A DNA stretch of 64,000 nucleotides from Bacteroidota bacterium (GCA_016706865.1 JADJIS010000002.1:1240001-1304000); one strand, 5' to 3'; shown: positions 1 to 8,829, counted from the first letter of the stretch. The notes: generated by a model not told the origin, from the sequence alone. Translations and numbers: made by a program.

Positions 1-503
1 ATCGAAGTTATTTCGAAGGAATAGATGGTGATATTTCGTGATTTAATTATTAATTCCTCTCCTGCTCTTGCATAACTATATGCACGGCGACCATCTACTT
101 TTACAGATGAATAAATTGGAGGAACCTGTTCTATGGTTCCTGTAAATTTCTCTTTAGCAGCAATTATTTTTTCTTCCGTAATATTTTCCAGACTAAAAGT
201 TTCTGTAATCTCTGTTTCAGCATCATAACTCGGAGTTATGCCTCCTAAAGTTATAGTTCCGGTATATTCTTTATCGAGCGTTTGTAGTTCTTCTGCTTTT
301 TTGGTGAAACTACCTGTTACAATTATAAGTAATCCGGTTGCGAGAGGATCGAGGGTTCCTGCGTGGCCAACCTTTAATTTTTTCTGATTGCAGAATCGCT
401 GCAAGGGTCCTCGTATTTTACCTATCACGTCGAAGGAAGTCCATTGCATCGGTTTATCGATGAGCAAATAAGTTCCTTCAATAAATTGTTTCGCTGTATA
501 CAT
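1..503 (-). CDS. truB: tRNA pseudouridine synthase B, 3' part cut by window edge
   Basis: TruB makes pseudouridine-55 in the T-loop of tRNAs in the cytoplasm. The first 167 residues are visible. Motif HAGTLDPLATG lies at about residues 47-57, with the catalytic Asp at 52, and the conserved YSSVKVDGRRAY segment follows near residue 138. The start ATG (503-501) is one base after the TAA of uppP (507-505), so the two genes are almost certainly translationally coupled in one operon. The C-terminal PUA-like part lies outside the window. The family assignment rests on the catalytic motif and is secure. Confidence 0.93.
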   Translation of the reverse strand, partial: MYTAKQFIEGTYLLIDKPMQWTSFDVIGKIRGPLQRFCNQKKLKVGHAGTLDPLATGLLIIVTGSFTKKAEELQTLDKEYTGTITLGGITPSYDAETEITETFSLENITEEKIIAAKEKFTGTIEQVPPIYSSVKVDGRRAYSYARAGEELIIKSRNITIYSFEITS

Positions 504-504
504 A

Positions 505-1341
505 TTAAACTACCTTGAGATCAACACCCAATGCGAGTAAAATTAAGATAATGGAACCTACTATGATGCGGTAATAACCAAAAATTTTAAATCCGTGTTT
601 TGTAAGGAAGCTGACAAAACTGCGCATGGCAATTAATGCAATTATAAATGCAACAATATTTCCAATAATAAAACACAGGATATTATTATTGGAGCTCAAT
701 AATATTTCATAGGCTGCTGTTCCTGCATTTGGACCTTCTTCAATTTCTTTTAAAAATAAAGAATAAGCAGTAGCAGCAAACATGGTTGGAACAGCGAGAA
801 AAAAAGAAAATTCAGCCGCAGTTTTTCTTGTGAGTTTTTGTGTGAGTCCCCCGATTATTGTTGCAGCAGAACGCGACACACCTGGAATAACCGCGAGGCA
901 TTGAAATACTCCGATAAGAAAGGAATTTTTATAGGATATATTATCGGTGGAAGTAATATCCTTTTCTTCATCTCTTCCAAATAATTTATCGATGAATAAT
1001 AAAACTATTCCCCCTAAAATCAAGGCAATTGCAACAACGGTTACATTTTCCAACATGGCATCAATTTCATCACCAAATAAAAATCCTATTGCTGCTGCAG
1101 GAATAAATCCTATAAATAACTTTAAATAAAAATTTACCGTTTTAAAAAATCTTTTCCAATACAATATTACCACCGATAATATTGCGCCGAATTGAATAGC
1201 AACCGTAAATATTTTGGTAAAATCATCTTCCGCAATACCCATTAAGGAAGATGCAATTATCATGTGCCCGGTAGAGGAAACGGGTAAAAATTCAGTTATT
1301 CCTTCTACTATAGCAAGAATAACTGCTTCGAATATGGTCAT
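505..1341 (-). CDS. uppP: undecaprenyl-diphosphate phosphatase (UppP/BacA)
   Basis: This integral membrane enzyme dephosphorylates undecaprenyl diphosphate so the lipid carrier can be reused in peptidoglycan and O-antigen synthesis. The 278 residues are hydrophobic throughout, as expected for a polytopic membrane protein. The N-terminal motif EGITEFLPVSSTGHMII (about 13-29) carries the conserved Glu residues and His, and IPGVSRSAATI (about 153-163) carries the catalytic Ser-Arg. Length matches the family. It sits between DUF3098 (9-base gap) and truB (1-base gap), a gene order common in Bacteroidota, and is probably transcribed from the ftsX promoter. Confidence 0.95.
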   Translation of the reverse strand: MTIFEAVILAIVEGITEFLPVSSTGHMIIASSLMGIAEDDFTKIFTVAIQFGAILSVVILYWKRFFKTVNFYLKLFIGFIPAAAIGFLFGDEIDAMLENVTVVAIALILGGIVLLFIDKLFGRDEEKDITSTDNISYKNSFLIGVFQCLAVIPGVSRSAATIIGGLTQKLTRKTAAEFSFFLAVPTMFAATAYSLFLKEIEEGPNAGTAAYEILLSSNNNILCFIIGNIVAFIIALIAMRSFVSFLTKHGFKIFGYYRIIVGSIILILLALGVDLKVV

Positions 1342-1350
1342 GAAACGGGA

Positions 1351-1638
1351 TTATTTTTTTGATCTGTGAAACACAGCATAAATTTCGATGGCAAATCCAA
1401 CTATCACAACAATAGGGGCAATGGTGATCCTGCGCGTACTGTATACCTCCGCTCTGGGGAATACATTGGGGTCGGTCCATTTACCACCACTCATTAAAAT
1501 AAATCCGATTATAATTACTACCAAACCCAGAATGATAAGGTAATAATTTTCTTTTCCCAACACCATTTTTCCCATAAAATTTGCGGGATTAACCGGTTTT
1601 GGTGCTTCTTTTTTTTGAGTTTGTTTGCTGTCTAACAT
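1351..1638 (-). CDS. DUF3098 family small membrane protein
   Basis: A 95-residue protein with a hydrophilic, Lys/Pro-rich N-terminus and two transmembrane segments (about residues 32-50 and 72-90) separated by a short loop containing SGGKWTDPNVFPRAEVYS. This matches DUF3098, which in Bacteroidota usually lies between ftsX and uppP. Function is unknown; the constant neighbourhood suggests a role in the envelope or division. Its ATG lies 15 bases after the repaired ftsX stop codon, consistent with one operon. Confidence 0.8.
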   Translation of the reverse strand: MLDSKQTQKKEAPKPVNPANFMGKMVLGKENYYLIILGLVVIIIGFILMSGGKWTDPNVFPRAEVYSTRRITIAPIVVIVGFAIEIYAVFHRSKK

Positions 1639-1653
1639 CTTACTAAATTAATA

Positions 1654-2533
1654 TTAATACAATTCATCCAACTTCATGTTGATGTATTTGTGAACCGAAT
1701 TTCTAGTGCTGTACCAGGTGATCATAACTCCCACACCTAAAAGCATTAAAAAAGTATATATAAATCCTCTTTTTAAAGTTGCATTGGTAAAATCCCAATA
1801 GTGAAAATTATTGTGTACACATTACTGCAATAAATAAAACTATCATTGCAACACCTGCACTGCACAAACCATTAATGATACTTCTGCGAACATATGGTCC
1901 GGTAATAAAGGAACGTGTAGCGCCAACCAACTGCATACTTCTCACCAAAAAGCGATTGGAATACATGCTCAGACGAATTGTTTTATCAATAATGGCTATG
2001 GATATTATCAAAAATAAAATGGAAAGTCCGGCAATTACAAATCCGGCAATTTTGAGGTCGCTGTCTACCGAACTAATTAATTCCTCATTTGCTCTTGTAT
2101 GGGTTATTTCGGGATATATCTGCAATTTTTCGCGAAACATTCCCATGCTGTCGATATTAACTGCAGATGCATTTAAACTGATATCCACCGATGCAGGTAA
2201 TGGGTTTACATCACCCAGAATTTCTGAAGGATCTTCGTTGAATTTATTTTCAAAGATCTTCATGGCATCATCCTTAGAAATAAATTTGGTTGATTTAACA
2301 GAAGGTTCTGCTTCTATCTTTTTTAATAATTTATCTATATCGGTTTGGGTTAGTCCTTCTTTCAGATAAGCAGAAATTACAAGGTCTTCTTTGATATTGG
2401 CTTCTTCATATTTAAAGGAAATGAACAGAATGCACATTAAACCCAACATCAGCAATGCTAATGAGGTGATGAGGATGGAATTGATATAATGCGTTTGCTT
2501 GCGTTGAAGCGATTTTCCGGCCTGTTGCGACAT
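1654..2533 (-). CDS. ftsX: cell division protein FtsX, frameshifted near the 3' end
   Basis: FtsX is the permease of the FtsEX complex that couples division to peptidoglycan hydrolases. In the first frame the protein stops at 1808-1810 after ...FIAVMCTQ, which loses the last transmembrane helix. The next frame continues at once with HNNFHYWDF... and ends ...YINMKLDELY at 1654, a C-terminus typical of Bacteroidota FtsX. The whole span is 880 nt, one base over a multiple of three. The shift falls within about 1810-1825, beside the palindrome TGTGTACACA (1812-1821). I chose the ATG at 2533 over an in-frame TTG at 2542. Either a sequence error or a real frameshift; restored length is about 292 residues, normal for the family. 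Confidence 0.85.
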
Positions 2534-2539
2534 TGGCTG

Positions 2540-2571
2540 CAAATTTAGCGGTTTTACCCGATTGAACGCAA
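2540..2571 (-). promoter_or_regulatory. promoter of the ftsX-DUF3098-uppP-truB operon
   Basis: On the minus strand a TTG (2571-2569) is followed after 21 bases by TAAATTTG (2547-2540), a perfect match to the Bacteroidota -7 consensus TAnnTTTG at normal spacing. The -7 element is only six bases from the ATG at 2533, so the transcript would have almost no leader. Confidence 0.55.
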
Positions 2572-2637
2572 AAGGTTATTGGAAATTGCTGTGGGTAAGT
2601 GAATACTTTGGGTAGAAATTGTATTTTACGGGAGAGT

Positions 2638-2726
2638 GCGTGAGGGATTGCAACGGAAACCCCGCAGCCGAGGCACGAGGCGAGGAGTTGCAGTGGAAAG
2701 CCCGACCCGTAGGGACACGCCCGCCT
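2638..2726. repeat. GC-rich intergenic repeat between ftsX and leuS
   Basis: In the 358-base gap between divergent ftsX and leuS lies a GC-rich block unlike the AT-rich surroundings. It holds two degenerate copies of one motif, GGATTGCAACGGAAACCCCG and GAGTTGCAGTGGAAAGCCCG, followed by CCCGTAGGGACACGCCCG. Elements of this general kind are common between genes in Bacteroidota. No gene is seen in the gap. Confidence 0.55.
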
Positions 2727-2879
2727 GACCAATTGAACATAATTGCATTATCGATAAATTTATCAAGTCCTATAATTTAAAGTAGGTTTGAAATTATCGC
2801 TTAGGTCATTCGGGCAGGCCCAAAACGCCTTTAGACAATTGTGATTGCTTCTGTTTTCCCTAAAATGCCCTGAATTCGC

Positions 2880-2887
2880 TAATTTTG
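2880..2887 (+). promoter_or_regulatory. possible -7 element of leuS
   Basis: TAATTTTG matches TAnnTTTG but lies only four bases before the leuS ATG, and no TTG is found at the usual 19-21 base spacing. If used, the transcript would be leaderless. Weak. Confidence 0.25.
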
Positions 2888-2891
2888 GCGC

Positions 2892-5706
2892 ATGGAATAT
2901 TCGATAGACCGGATAAAGGAAATAGAGAAAAAATGGAATAAAAAGTGGGAGGAAACCCAATTATATAAGGTTGTTGAGGATACAACGCGACCGAAATATT
3001 ATGTATTGGATATGTTTCCATACCCGAGTGGAAGCGGTTTGCATGTTGGGCACCCGCTGGGATATGTTGCGAGTGATATTGTTTCGCGCTATAAAAGGTT
3101 GAAGGGATTTAATGTTTTGCATCCGATGGGTTTTGATGCTTTTGGCTTGCCGGCTGAGCAATATGCGATTGAAACCGGTCAGCATCCGGCGGTTACCACC
3201 GAAAAAAATATTAATTATTTCCGTGAACAATTAATGCGCATGGGTTTCCAGTTACGATTGGAGCCGTGAAGTGAAAACGAGTGATCCAAAATTTTATAAA
3301 TGGACGCAGTGGATATTTATGCAATTATTTAAATGCTGGTATAATCCATTTAATGATAAGGCGGAATATCTCGACTCATTAATTTCGATTTTAAATACAG
3401 AAGGAAGTAAAAAATTATTTGATCTTGATAAATGTGAACAAATAATAACTGCAGAAGAGTGGAATAAATATTCGGAGGAAGAACAGCAACGATTTTTAAT
3501 GCAATTTCGTTTGGCATATTTAGATCATGCTGAGGTGTGGTGGTGCGAAATTTTGGGAACTGTTTTGGCAAATGATGAAGTAAAAGATGGTGTAAGTGAA
3601 CGCGGCGGACACCCTGTTGAAAAAATAAAAATGCGCCAATGGTTTCTGCGTATAACCAATTTTGCAGAAAGATTATTGGAAGGATTGGATCGTGTTGATT
3701 TTAGCGACAGCATGAAAGAAATGCAACGCAATTGGATCGGTAAAAGTGAAGGTGCACTGGTTGATTTTAAAATTAATTTTGACTCGAAGCAATCCCCCCT
3801 CCAGGGGGGCACGGGGGGTGAAGGGGGAGCTATCCAAATTTTTACCACTCGTCCAGATACCATTTTCGGTGCAACGTTTATGGTGTTGGCACCGGAACAT
3901 GAATTGGTTTCAAAAATTACAACTTCAGATCAAAAAATTGAGGTTGAAGAATATATTAAATATGTAAAAAGCAGAAGTGAACGCGACAGAATAAGTGAAG
4001 TAAAAAAAGTAACGGGACAATTTACGGGAGCCTATGCAATTAACCCTTTTACAGCAAAAAATATACCAATTTACATAGCGGAATATGTGTTGGCGGGGTA
4101 TGGCACAGGAGCAATTATGGCTGTTCCGAGTAATGATGAAAGAGATCGTGCTTTTGCGGAAAAATTTGGTTTGGAAATAATTGAGGTTGTTGATCAATCG
4201 AATTTTCCTAATGCGAGCAGAGAAGATAAAATTGGTAAATTAATTAATTCTGATCTGTTAAATGATCTGGAAGTTAAGGATGCAATAAAAACTATTTTAG
4301 ACGCGATAGAAAAAAGGGGAATTGGAAAAAGAAAAATTAATTTCCGTATGCGCGATGCAGGTTATTCTCGTCAGCGTTATTGGGGTGAACCATTTCCGGT
4401 GTATTATAAAAATGAAATACCTTATTTATTAGCAGAAAAAGAATTGCCTGTTTTACTTCCCGAAGTAGAAACATATAAACCAAGTGGTGCGGGAAAATCA
4501 CCATTATCTTCCCTTAAAGAATGGGTGAATTTACCGGATAATACAACACGTGAAACTGATACCATGCCGGGATATGCCGGATCGAGCTGGTATTTTTATC
4601 GGTATATGGATGTGGATAATGAAAATGAATTCGCATCGAAAGAAAAAATAAATTATTGGAAGGATGTTGATTTTTATATAGGCGGAACTGAACACGCTGT
4701 TGGGCATTTATTATATTCCAGAATGTGGAATAAATTTTTGTTTGACCTTGGATTAGTGCCGATGGATGAGCCTTATAAAAAATTGGTAAATCAGGGCATG
4801 ATCCAGGGATTTTCAAAAATTGTTTATAGGGTTAGCGGGACGAATTTATTTGTGACCAAAAGTGAAAAAGATAATTACGAAGTAACGGAATTACGTGTTG
4901 ATACGAAATTGGTGGATGGTGATGTTTTGGATTTAGAGGGATTTAAGAAATGGAGAAGTGATTTTGCAAATGCTGAATTTATATTAGAAGGCGGCAAATT
5001 CTATTGCGGAATTGAATTGGAAAAAATGTCCAAATCCAAACACAATGTTGTAAATCCAGATGAAGTTATCGATGAGTACGGAGCAGATTGTTTTCGCGTG
5101 TATGAAATGTTTTTAGGTCCTCTTGATGCAGGTAAACCCTGGGATACCAAAGGCATTACCGGAGTATACGGCTTCTTGCGAAAATTATGGCGCTTATTTA
5201 TTGATGAGAATGGCAATGTAAAAGTAACGGATGAAAAGGCGAGCAATGAAGAATTAAAAATCTTGCATAAAACGATTAAAAAAGCGGGTGAGGATATTGA
5301 AAGGTTAGGATTTAACACTGCGGTAAGCGCTTTTATGATCTGTGTGAACGAATTGGGAACCTTAAAGTGTTATAAAAAAGAAGTTCTTGAAAAGGTGTTG
5401 ATATTGGTTGCTCCTTTTGCTCCTTTTATTGCGGAGGAATTATGGGAAAAAATAGGAAACAGGGGAAGCATTCACGCTGCAACCTGGCCGGTATTTGAGA
5501 ATAGTTTTCTGGTGGAAAACTCTTTTAATTATCCCGTTTCCATAAACGGAAAAGCGAGAGCGAATGTGGAATTACCTTTGGATATGCCAACTGAAGAAAT
5601 AGAAAGAACTGTTTTGGCGTTGGAATCGGTAATTAAATGGACGGAAGGTAAAACACCTAAAAAAGTGATAATAGTGAAGGGGAAAATTGTAAACGTAGTA
5701 GTATAA
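2892..5706 (+). CDS. leuS: leucyl-tRNA synthetase, one-base frameshift at about 3248
   Basis: Class I synthetase that charges tRNA-Leu. The first frame (2892-3269) holds the HIGH-type motif PSGSGLHVGHPLGY and ends wrongly in ...MGFQLRLEP. Removing one C from TTTCC at 3248-3249 restores MGFSYDWSREVKTSDPKFY, the conserved family sequence, which joins the second frame (from 3250 on). The KMSKS motif is intact in LEKMSKSKHNVVNPDEV, as is the editing domain (TTRPDTIFGATFMVLAPEH). Restored length is about 937 residues, normal for Bacteroidota. Within the editing domain a GC-rich repeat adds about 14 residues in frame (3790-3829). The gene is expected to be essential, so a sequence error is more likely than a dead gene. 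Confidence 0.93.
3790..3829 (+). repeat. GC-rich mini-repeat inserted in frame in leuS
   Basis: A block of C-runs and G-runs (CCCCCC TCCA GGGGGG, then two further G-runs) encodes about QSPLQGGTGGEGG just before the conserved TTRPDTIFGA segment of the editing domain. Its base composition is very different from the AT-rich gene around it, and CCCCCCTCCAGGGGGG is nearly self-complementary. It looks like a mobile palindromic mini-repeat that landed at a position tolerated by the protein. Confidence 0.6.
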
Positions 5707-5816
5707 ATATTAGTTAAATCTTATTTGTCGTGTGAATTGGGCCAGAGTCAGTTTTCCTTTCCGAAAACTTCCCGTTCTTTCCGTCTTCCCGGCAAATTAA
5801 TCCAAATTACAAAACA

Positions 5817-6335
5817 ATGAAAAAAATATTTTTTTTAATTCCAATCCTTTTTTCTTTTTTAATTTCTACAGCTCAGGACGTATCAGTAAATATTAAGTCC
5901 CAAGCCGAAAAAATGGTAACTGCTTTTAAAGATGAAAATTATAGTGATCTATTAGATTATACTTATCCAAAAATTCTGGAAATAGCAGGTGGGAAAGAAG
6001 TATTGGAATCGATGGTTAAACAAATGATGGATGGTATGAAAGCAGATGGTGTATTCGTTGACTCCGCTACAGTTGGTGAGCCAGGAGCAATCTTTGAAGC
6101 CGGAAGTGAATTACATTCCACTATTACACAAACTGTATACATGAAATACACGGGTGGAAGAATGATAAGTGAAAGTACATTGTTGGCTGTATCCACCGAT
6201 GCCGGATTAAATTGGTATTTTTTGGATATTAAACAATTAACTCCGGAAATGAAAACACAATTTTTTCCCGATTTTAATCCCGAACTTATAATACCGGAAC
6301 CCAAACCATTAATTACTATTAATGATGAAAATTAA
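5817..6335 (+). CDS. small secreted protein of unknown function
   Basis: A 172-residue protein with a clear signal peptide (MKKIFFLIPILFSFLISTAQ, cleavage near residue 19), so periplasmic or exported. After it come a helical stretch (SQAEKMVTAFKDENYSDLLDY), then alternating strand-like segments ending in LNWYFLDIKQLTPEMKTQFFPDF. This pattern recalls NTF2-like or DUF3887-type folds, but no motif proves it. Six bases separate it from the HMG-CoA lyase gene, so the two are probably co-transcribed. Not recognised beyond this. Confidence 0.75.
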   Translation: MKKIFFLIPILFSFLISTAQDVSVNIKSQAEKMVTAFKDENYSDLLDYTYPKILEIAGGKEVLESMVKQMMDGMKADGVFVDSATVGEPGAIFEAGSELHSTITQTVYMKYTGGRMISESTLLAVSTDAGLNWYFLDIKQLTPEMKTQFFPDFNPELIIPEPKPLITINDEN

Positions 6336-6341
6336 TCAAAA

Positions 6342-7202
6342 ATGCCTGAGAAAATAAAATTAGTAGAATGTCCGCGCGATGCCATGCAGGGTATTCATGA
6401 ATTTATTTCTACGGAAAAAAAGGTGGCATATATTAACCAATTATTAAAGGTTGGATTTGATACCATTGATTTCGGAAGTTTTGTCTCACCAAAAGCAATT
6501 CCGCAAATGGCGGATACAGCTGAGGTTTTAAATCAGTTGGACCTTTCAGGTAGCAAATCAAAATTACTCGCCATTATCGGAAATGTCCGAGGAGCGGAAG
6601 ATGCTGTTAAATTTGAACGCATTAATTATCTGGGATTTCCTTTTTCCATTTCCGAAACATTTCAGCAGCGCAATATAAATTCTTCTATTACAGAAAGTGT
6701 TGACCGCGTTAAAGAAATAAAACAATTGTGTGATGATAATGGCAAACAATTAATGATCTATATTTCCATGGGTTTCGGTAATCCTTATGGTGATCCATGG
6801 AGTGCCGAAGTAGCTGCGGAGTGGGTGGAAAAAATGGTGCAGTTGAATATTAAATATATTTCACTTGCTGATACTATTGGAATTGCAAATCCTGAATCCA
6901 TTGAATATTTATTTTCTTATTTAATTCCGAAATTTCCCGCAGTGGAATTTGGTGCACATTTACATACTACCCCCGATGCCTGGTTGGAAAAAATTGATGC
7001 AGCCTATAAAAGTGGATGCAGAAGATTTGATGGTGCAATAAAAGGTTTTGGTGGTTGTCCCATGGCTGCTGATGATCTCACAGGTAATATGGCTACTGAA
7101 AATATTATTCAATATTTCAGACATGAGGATATTGAATTGAATATTAATTTAAAAGAATTTCGCGAGAGTGTGCGGAAGGCGTTGCTGACGTTTCCCGTTT
7201 AG
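6342..7202 (+). CDS. mvaB: hydroxymethylglutaryl-CoA lyase
   Basis: A TIM-barrel lyase of the HMGL-like family that splits HMG-CoA into acetyl-CoA and acetoacetate, the last step of leucine breakdown. The N-terminal VECPRDAMQG carries the conserved catalytic Arg-Asp pair and Gln. GAHLHTT (about residues 206-212) carries metal-binding His residues, and the Cys in GFGGCPMA matches the mobile-loop Cys of the family. At 286 residues the length is normal. The downstream sequence is interrupted 29 bases later by an IS element. Confidence 0.88.
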   Translation: MPEKIKLVECPRDAMQGIHEFISTEKKVAYINQLLKVGFDTIDFGSFVSPKAIPQMADTAEVLNQLDLSGSKSKLLAIIGNVRGAEDAVKFERINYLGFPFSISETFQQRNINSSITESVDRVKEIKQLCDDNGKQLMIYISMGFGNPYGDPWSAEVAAEWVEKMVQLNIKYISLADTIGIANPESIEYLFSYLIPKFPAVEFGAHLHTTPDAWLEKIDAAYKSGCRRFDGAIKGFGGCPMAADDLTGNMATENIIQYFRHEDIELNINLKEFRESVRKALLTFPV

Positions 7203-7231
7203 CTGGAGGGACATAGGACATAAGTGTTGTA

Positions 7232-7343
7232 TAGCATCACATAGGTAACACTTTTGGTCACTCCCTAGAGATCCTTGTATTTTGGGGTTGCCCTTAAGGG
7301 CGTTTAAGGGTCGATTCTATAGCAATACATAGGTAACACTTTT
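7232..7343. repeat. left end of the IS: duplicated terminal inverted repeat
   Basis: The outer copy TAGCATCACATAGGTAACAC starts at 7232 and a second copy TAGCAATACATAGGTAACAC starts at 7320, both followed by a T-run. The 65 bases between them contain no gene. Confidence 0.8.
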
Positions 7344-7372
7344 TCCCTTTGGCTTTAAATCAAACAAGAAGG

Positions 7373-8224
7373 TTATTTATTTTTTATTGTCATTGGATAA
7401 TGAAGTATCTCTTTTATTTCGTCATTTTGGCGGATAATAAGCAATTGATTTTCAATATTAATTATGGCCACAACATAACTGTACTTTAATTCAGGCTTCA
7501 TAATGAAAACCTCGTTAGCCAAATGAAGTTTTAGATCGCTTCGAATAAATCTGATATAAAAAATATTCCCTTCTGTTAGTGGTATTTTAATTTTTGGGTT
7601 AAGATTAGGCAGATGTATCGTGCCATTATAATAAGTAGGTGATAATTGTAACGATTTTACTTGATCTGGTGTTTTTTGCCCGTGTGCGCTGTAGCGATGA
7701 TGACTATTATGGAACTGTATAAATTTTTGTTCTTGCATAGATAGATCTTCCAGATTTTTAAATGTATGCGTGTTCACAAACTTCTTCTGATAAGTATTAT
7801 TAAACTGTTCGATCTTGCCGTTTCTCCAAGGTTCTCCTAAAGGAATAAAAATAACGACTACCCCTAGGCTAAGAGCAAAGCGCACAACATTTCCATAGCT
7901 TCTGGGGAATCGGTTGCTTCCCCGGAATGCTAATTCATTATCCATTTGTAAAGCGTCCGGTATGCCATGTATTTTCCAGAAGGAAGCAATGGCCTGAAGA
8001 ATGTTTTCTGATGCTTTTGTGCGAACAGCTTCTACAAAACAGGTATGAGAACTTATATCTAAAATATTGACGCTATAGTATCTTCCATCACCTTTAATAT
8101 ATCTAGGCCCCACCAGATCTAATTGATGGGTATGAAGAAATAATTCAGGATATTCTATGGGTGATTTATAACCTGATGGCTTTGTATTTAATCCATGTTT
8201 TTTATTAATCGATTGATTGTCCAT
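7373..8224 (-). CDS. IS transposase, catalytic part (OrfB, integrase core)
   Basis: A 283-residue frame with an rve integrase core. The DDE residues are visible: Asp in HQLDLVGPRYI, Asp in LQMDNELAFRG and Glu in WRNGKIEQFNNTYQ. A C-terminal segment HNSHHRYSAHGQKTPDQV resembles the mobile-element transposase tail. The apparent own start (ATG at 8224) lies inside orfA. The sequence is better read as the second half of an OrfAB fusion, in which ...TINRLIK continues as KHGLNTKPSGYKSPI across the slippery site at 8197-8203. Confidence 0.88.
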   Translation of the reverse strand: MDNQSINKKHGLNTKPSGYKSPIEYPELFLHTHQLDLVGPRYIKGDGRYYSVNILDISSHTCFVEAVRTKASENILQAIASFWKIHGIPDALQMDNELAFRGSNRFPRSYGNVVRFALSLGVVVIFIPLGEPWRNGKIEQFNNTYQKKFVNTHTFKNLEDLSMQEQKFIQFHNSHHRYSAHGQKTPDQVKSLQLSPTYYNGTIHLPNLNPKIKIPLTEGNIFYIRFIRSDLKLHLANEVFIMKPELKYSYVVAIINIENQLLIIRQNDEIKEILHYPMTIKNK

Positions 8225-8550
8225 ACCGAAGGAATAGGTTTAATTCCACGAAGTTCGCATTGGTATTGAATAGAAATTGCTCCGATTTGCGCCATCCTTT
8301 CGTTTACCAATTCCTTTCTGATTTGCAGAATTTGCGCCTCCAACTCAATGGATAAAGTTGAAGAGTTTTTTTTGGGTGCCTTACTTCGATCTTTAAACCA
8401 ACTAAGTTCATCAGTTCTAAGGTTATATTGGTTTATCCAGTGGTGAACCCATTTGCGGCTTTTCTTAAATACCATTGCAATATGAGTTACATGTTCACCC
8501 TTTAAAAACCTTTGGACCGCCTCTTGTCTTTGCTGATACGAATTCATCAC
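8188..8550 (-). CDS. IS transposase, DNA-binding part (OrfA)
   Basis: A 120-residue helix-turn-helix protein. The first helix-turn-helix is in RQEAVQRFLKGEHVTHIAMV and FKKSRKWVHHWINQY, followed by a second, winged-helix-like part (ELEAQILQIRKELVNERMA, then IPSVWTINRLI). It overlaps orfB by 37 bases in a different frame. Alone it would bind the IS ends; fused to orfB it forms a transposase of about 392 residues. Confidence 0.85.
   Translation of the reverse strand: MMNSYQQRQEAVQRFLKGEHVTHIAMVFKKSRKWVHHWINQYNLRTDELSWFKDRSKAPKKNSSTLSIELEAQILQIRKELVNERMAQIGAISIQYQCELRGIKPIPSVWTINRLIKNMD
8197..8203 (-). promoter_or_regulatory. -1 ribosomal frameshift site A-AAA-AAC
   Basis: In the orfA frame the codons are ATA AAA AAC, a canonical slippery heptamer. 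A -1 slip gives ...AAA AAA CAT GGA, which joins orfA to orfB at the expected place in the transposase (LIK-KHGLN). Confidence 0.7.
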
Positions 8551-8592
8551 CTTTTTAGATGAGTATCAACCTTTTATGCTAAAAAACAAAAT

Positions 8593-8644
8593 AAAGTGTT
8601 ACCTATGTAGTGCTACGATAAAATGTGTTACCTATGTAGTGCTA
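8593..8644. repeat. right end of the IS: duplicated terminal inverted repeat
   Basis: Two copies of GTGTTACCTATGTAGTGCTA, inner (8596-8615) and outer (8625-8644), are both complementary to the left-end repeats. Confidence 0.8.
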
Positions 8645-8649
8645 TTTAT

Positions 8650-8722
8650 CACATAAGACATAGGACATAGGACTTGATGTAGGACATTGGAAAAGGACAT
8701 AGGACATAGGAAATGGGACAGG
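8650..8722. repeat. GGACATA heptad repeats
   Basis: A degenerate 7-nt repeat (AAGACAT AGGACAT AGGACTT, then AGGACAT TGGAAAA GGACATA GGACATA GGAAATG GGACAGG) lies just outside the IS right end. The same family is seen left of the IS (7208-7225). The 621-base gap 8551-9171 holds only repeats. Confidence 0.75.
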
Positions 8723-8730
8723 GTATATTT

Positions 8731-8813
8731 TCACGCAGGGTTATTAAAAAGGTTTAAATAGTGGAATAAAAATTTCACGCAGGGGACGCAGAGGGTGCAG
8801 AGAGCGCAGAGGT
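8731..8813. repeat. ACGCAGAGG 9-nt repeat
   Basis: TCACGCAGG occurs at 8731 and again at 8775. The second copy is followed by four degenerate 9-nt units (GGACGCAGA GGGTGCAGA GAGCGCAGA GG). Repeats of this type are widespread between genes in many bacteria. Confidence 0.6.
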
Positions 8814-8829
8814 AGGGTGGGTTTATTGG

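Larger units (their letters stand above)
7232..8644 (-). mobile_element. insertion sequence with DDE (rve) transposase, IS481/IS3-like
   Basis: About 1.41 kb bounded by imperfect inverted repeats: TAGCATCACATAGGTAACAC at the left and its near-complement ending in TGTAGTGCTA at the right. Each end holds two copies of the repeat (outer and inner). Two overlapping minus-strand frames encode one transposase joined by a likely -1 frameshift. I see no clear target duplication. The flanks on both sides carry GGACATA heptad repeats (7208-7225 and 8650-8722), so the element seems to have inserted into such an array. Family assignment is by the DDE layout and is approximate. Confidence 0.85.

Noticed and set aside
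2412..2732. 106-codon frame upstream of ftsX
   Set aside because: It overlaps ftsX in another frame and runs through the GC-rich intergenic repeat.
3246..3252. Programmed frameshift in leuS
   Set aside because: No slippery heptamer or stimulatory structure is evident; a single extra C fits an error better.
8188..8224. Independent translation of OrfB from its own ATG
   Set aside because: The ATG lies in orfA and the slippery heptamer gives a fusion that restores the family sequence; OrfB alone is possible but not needed.
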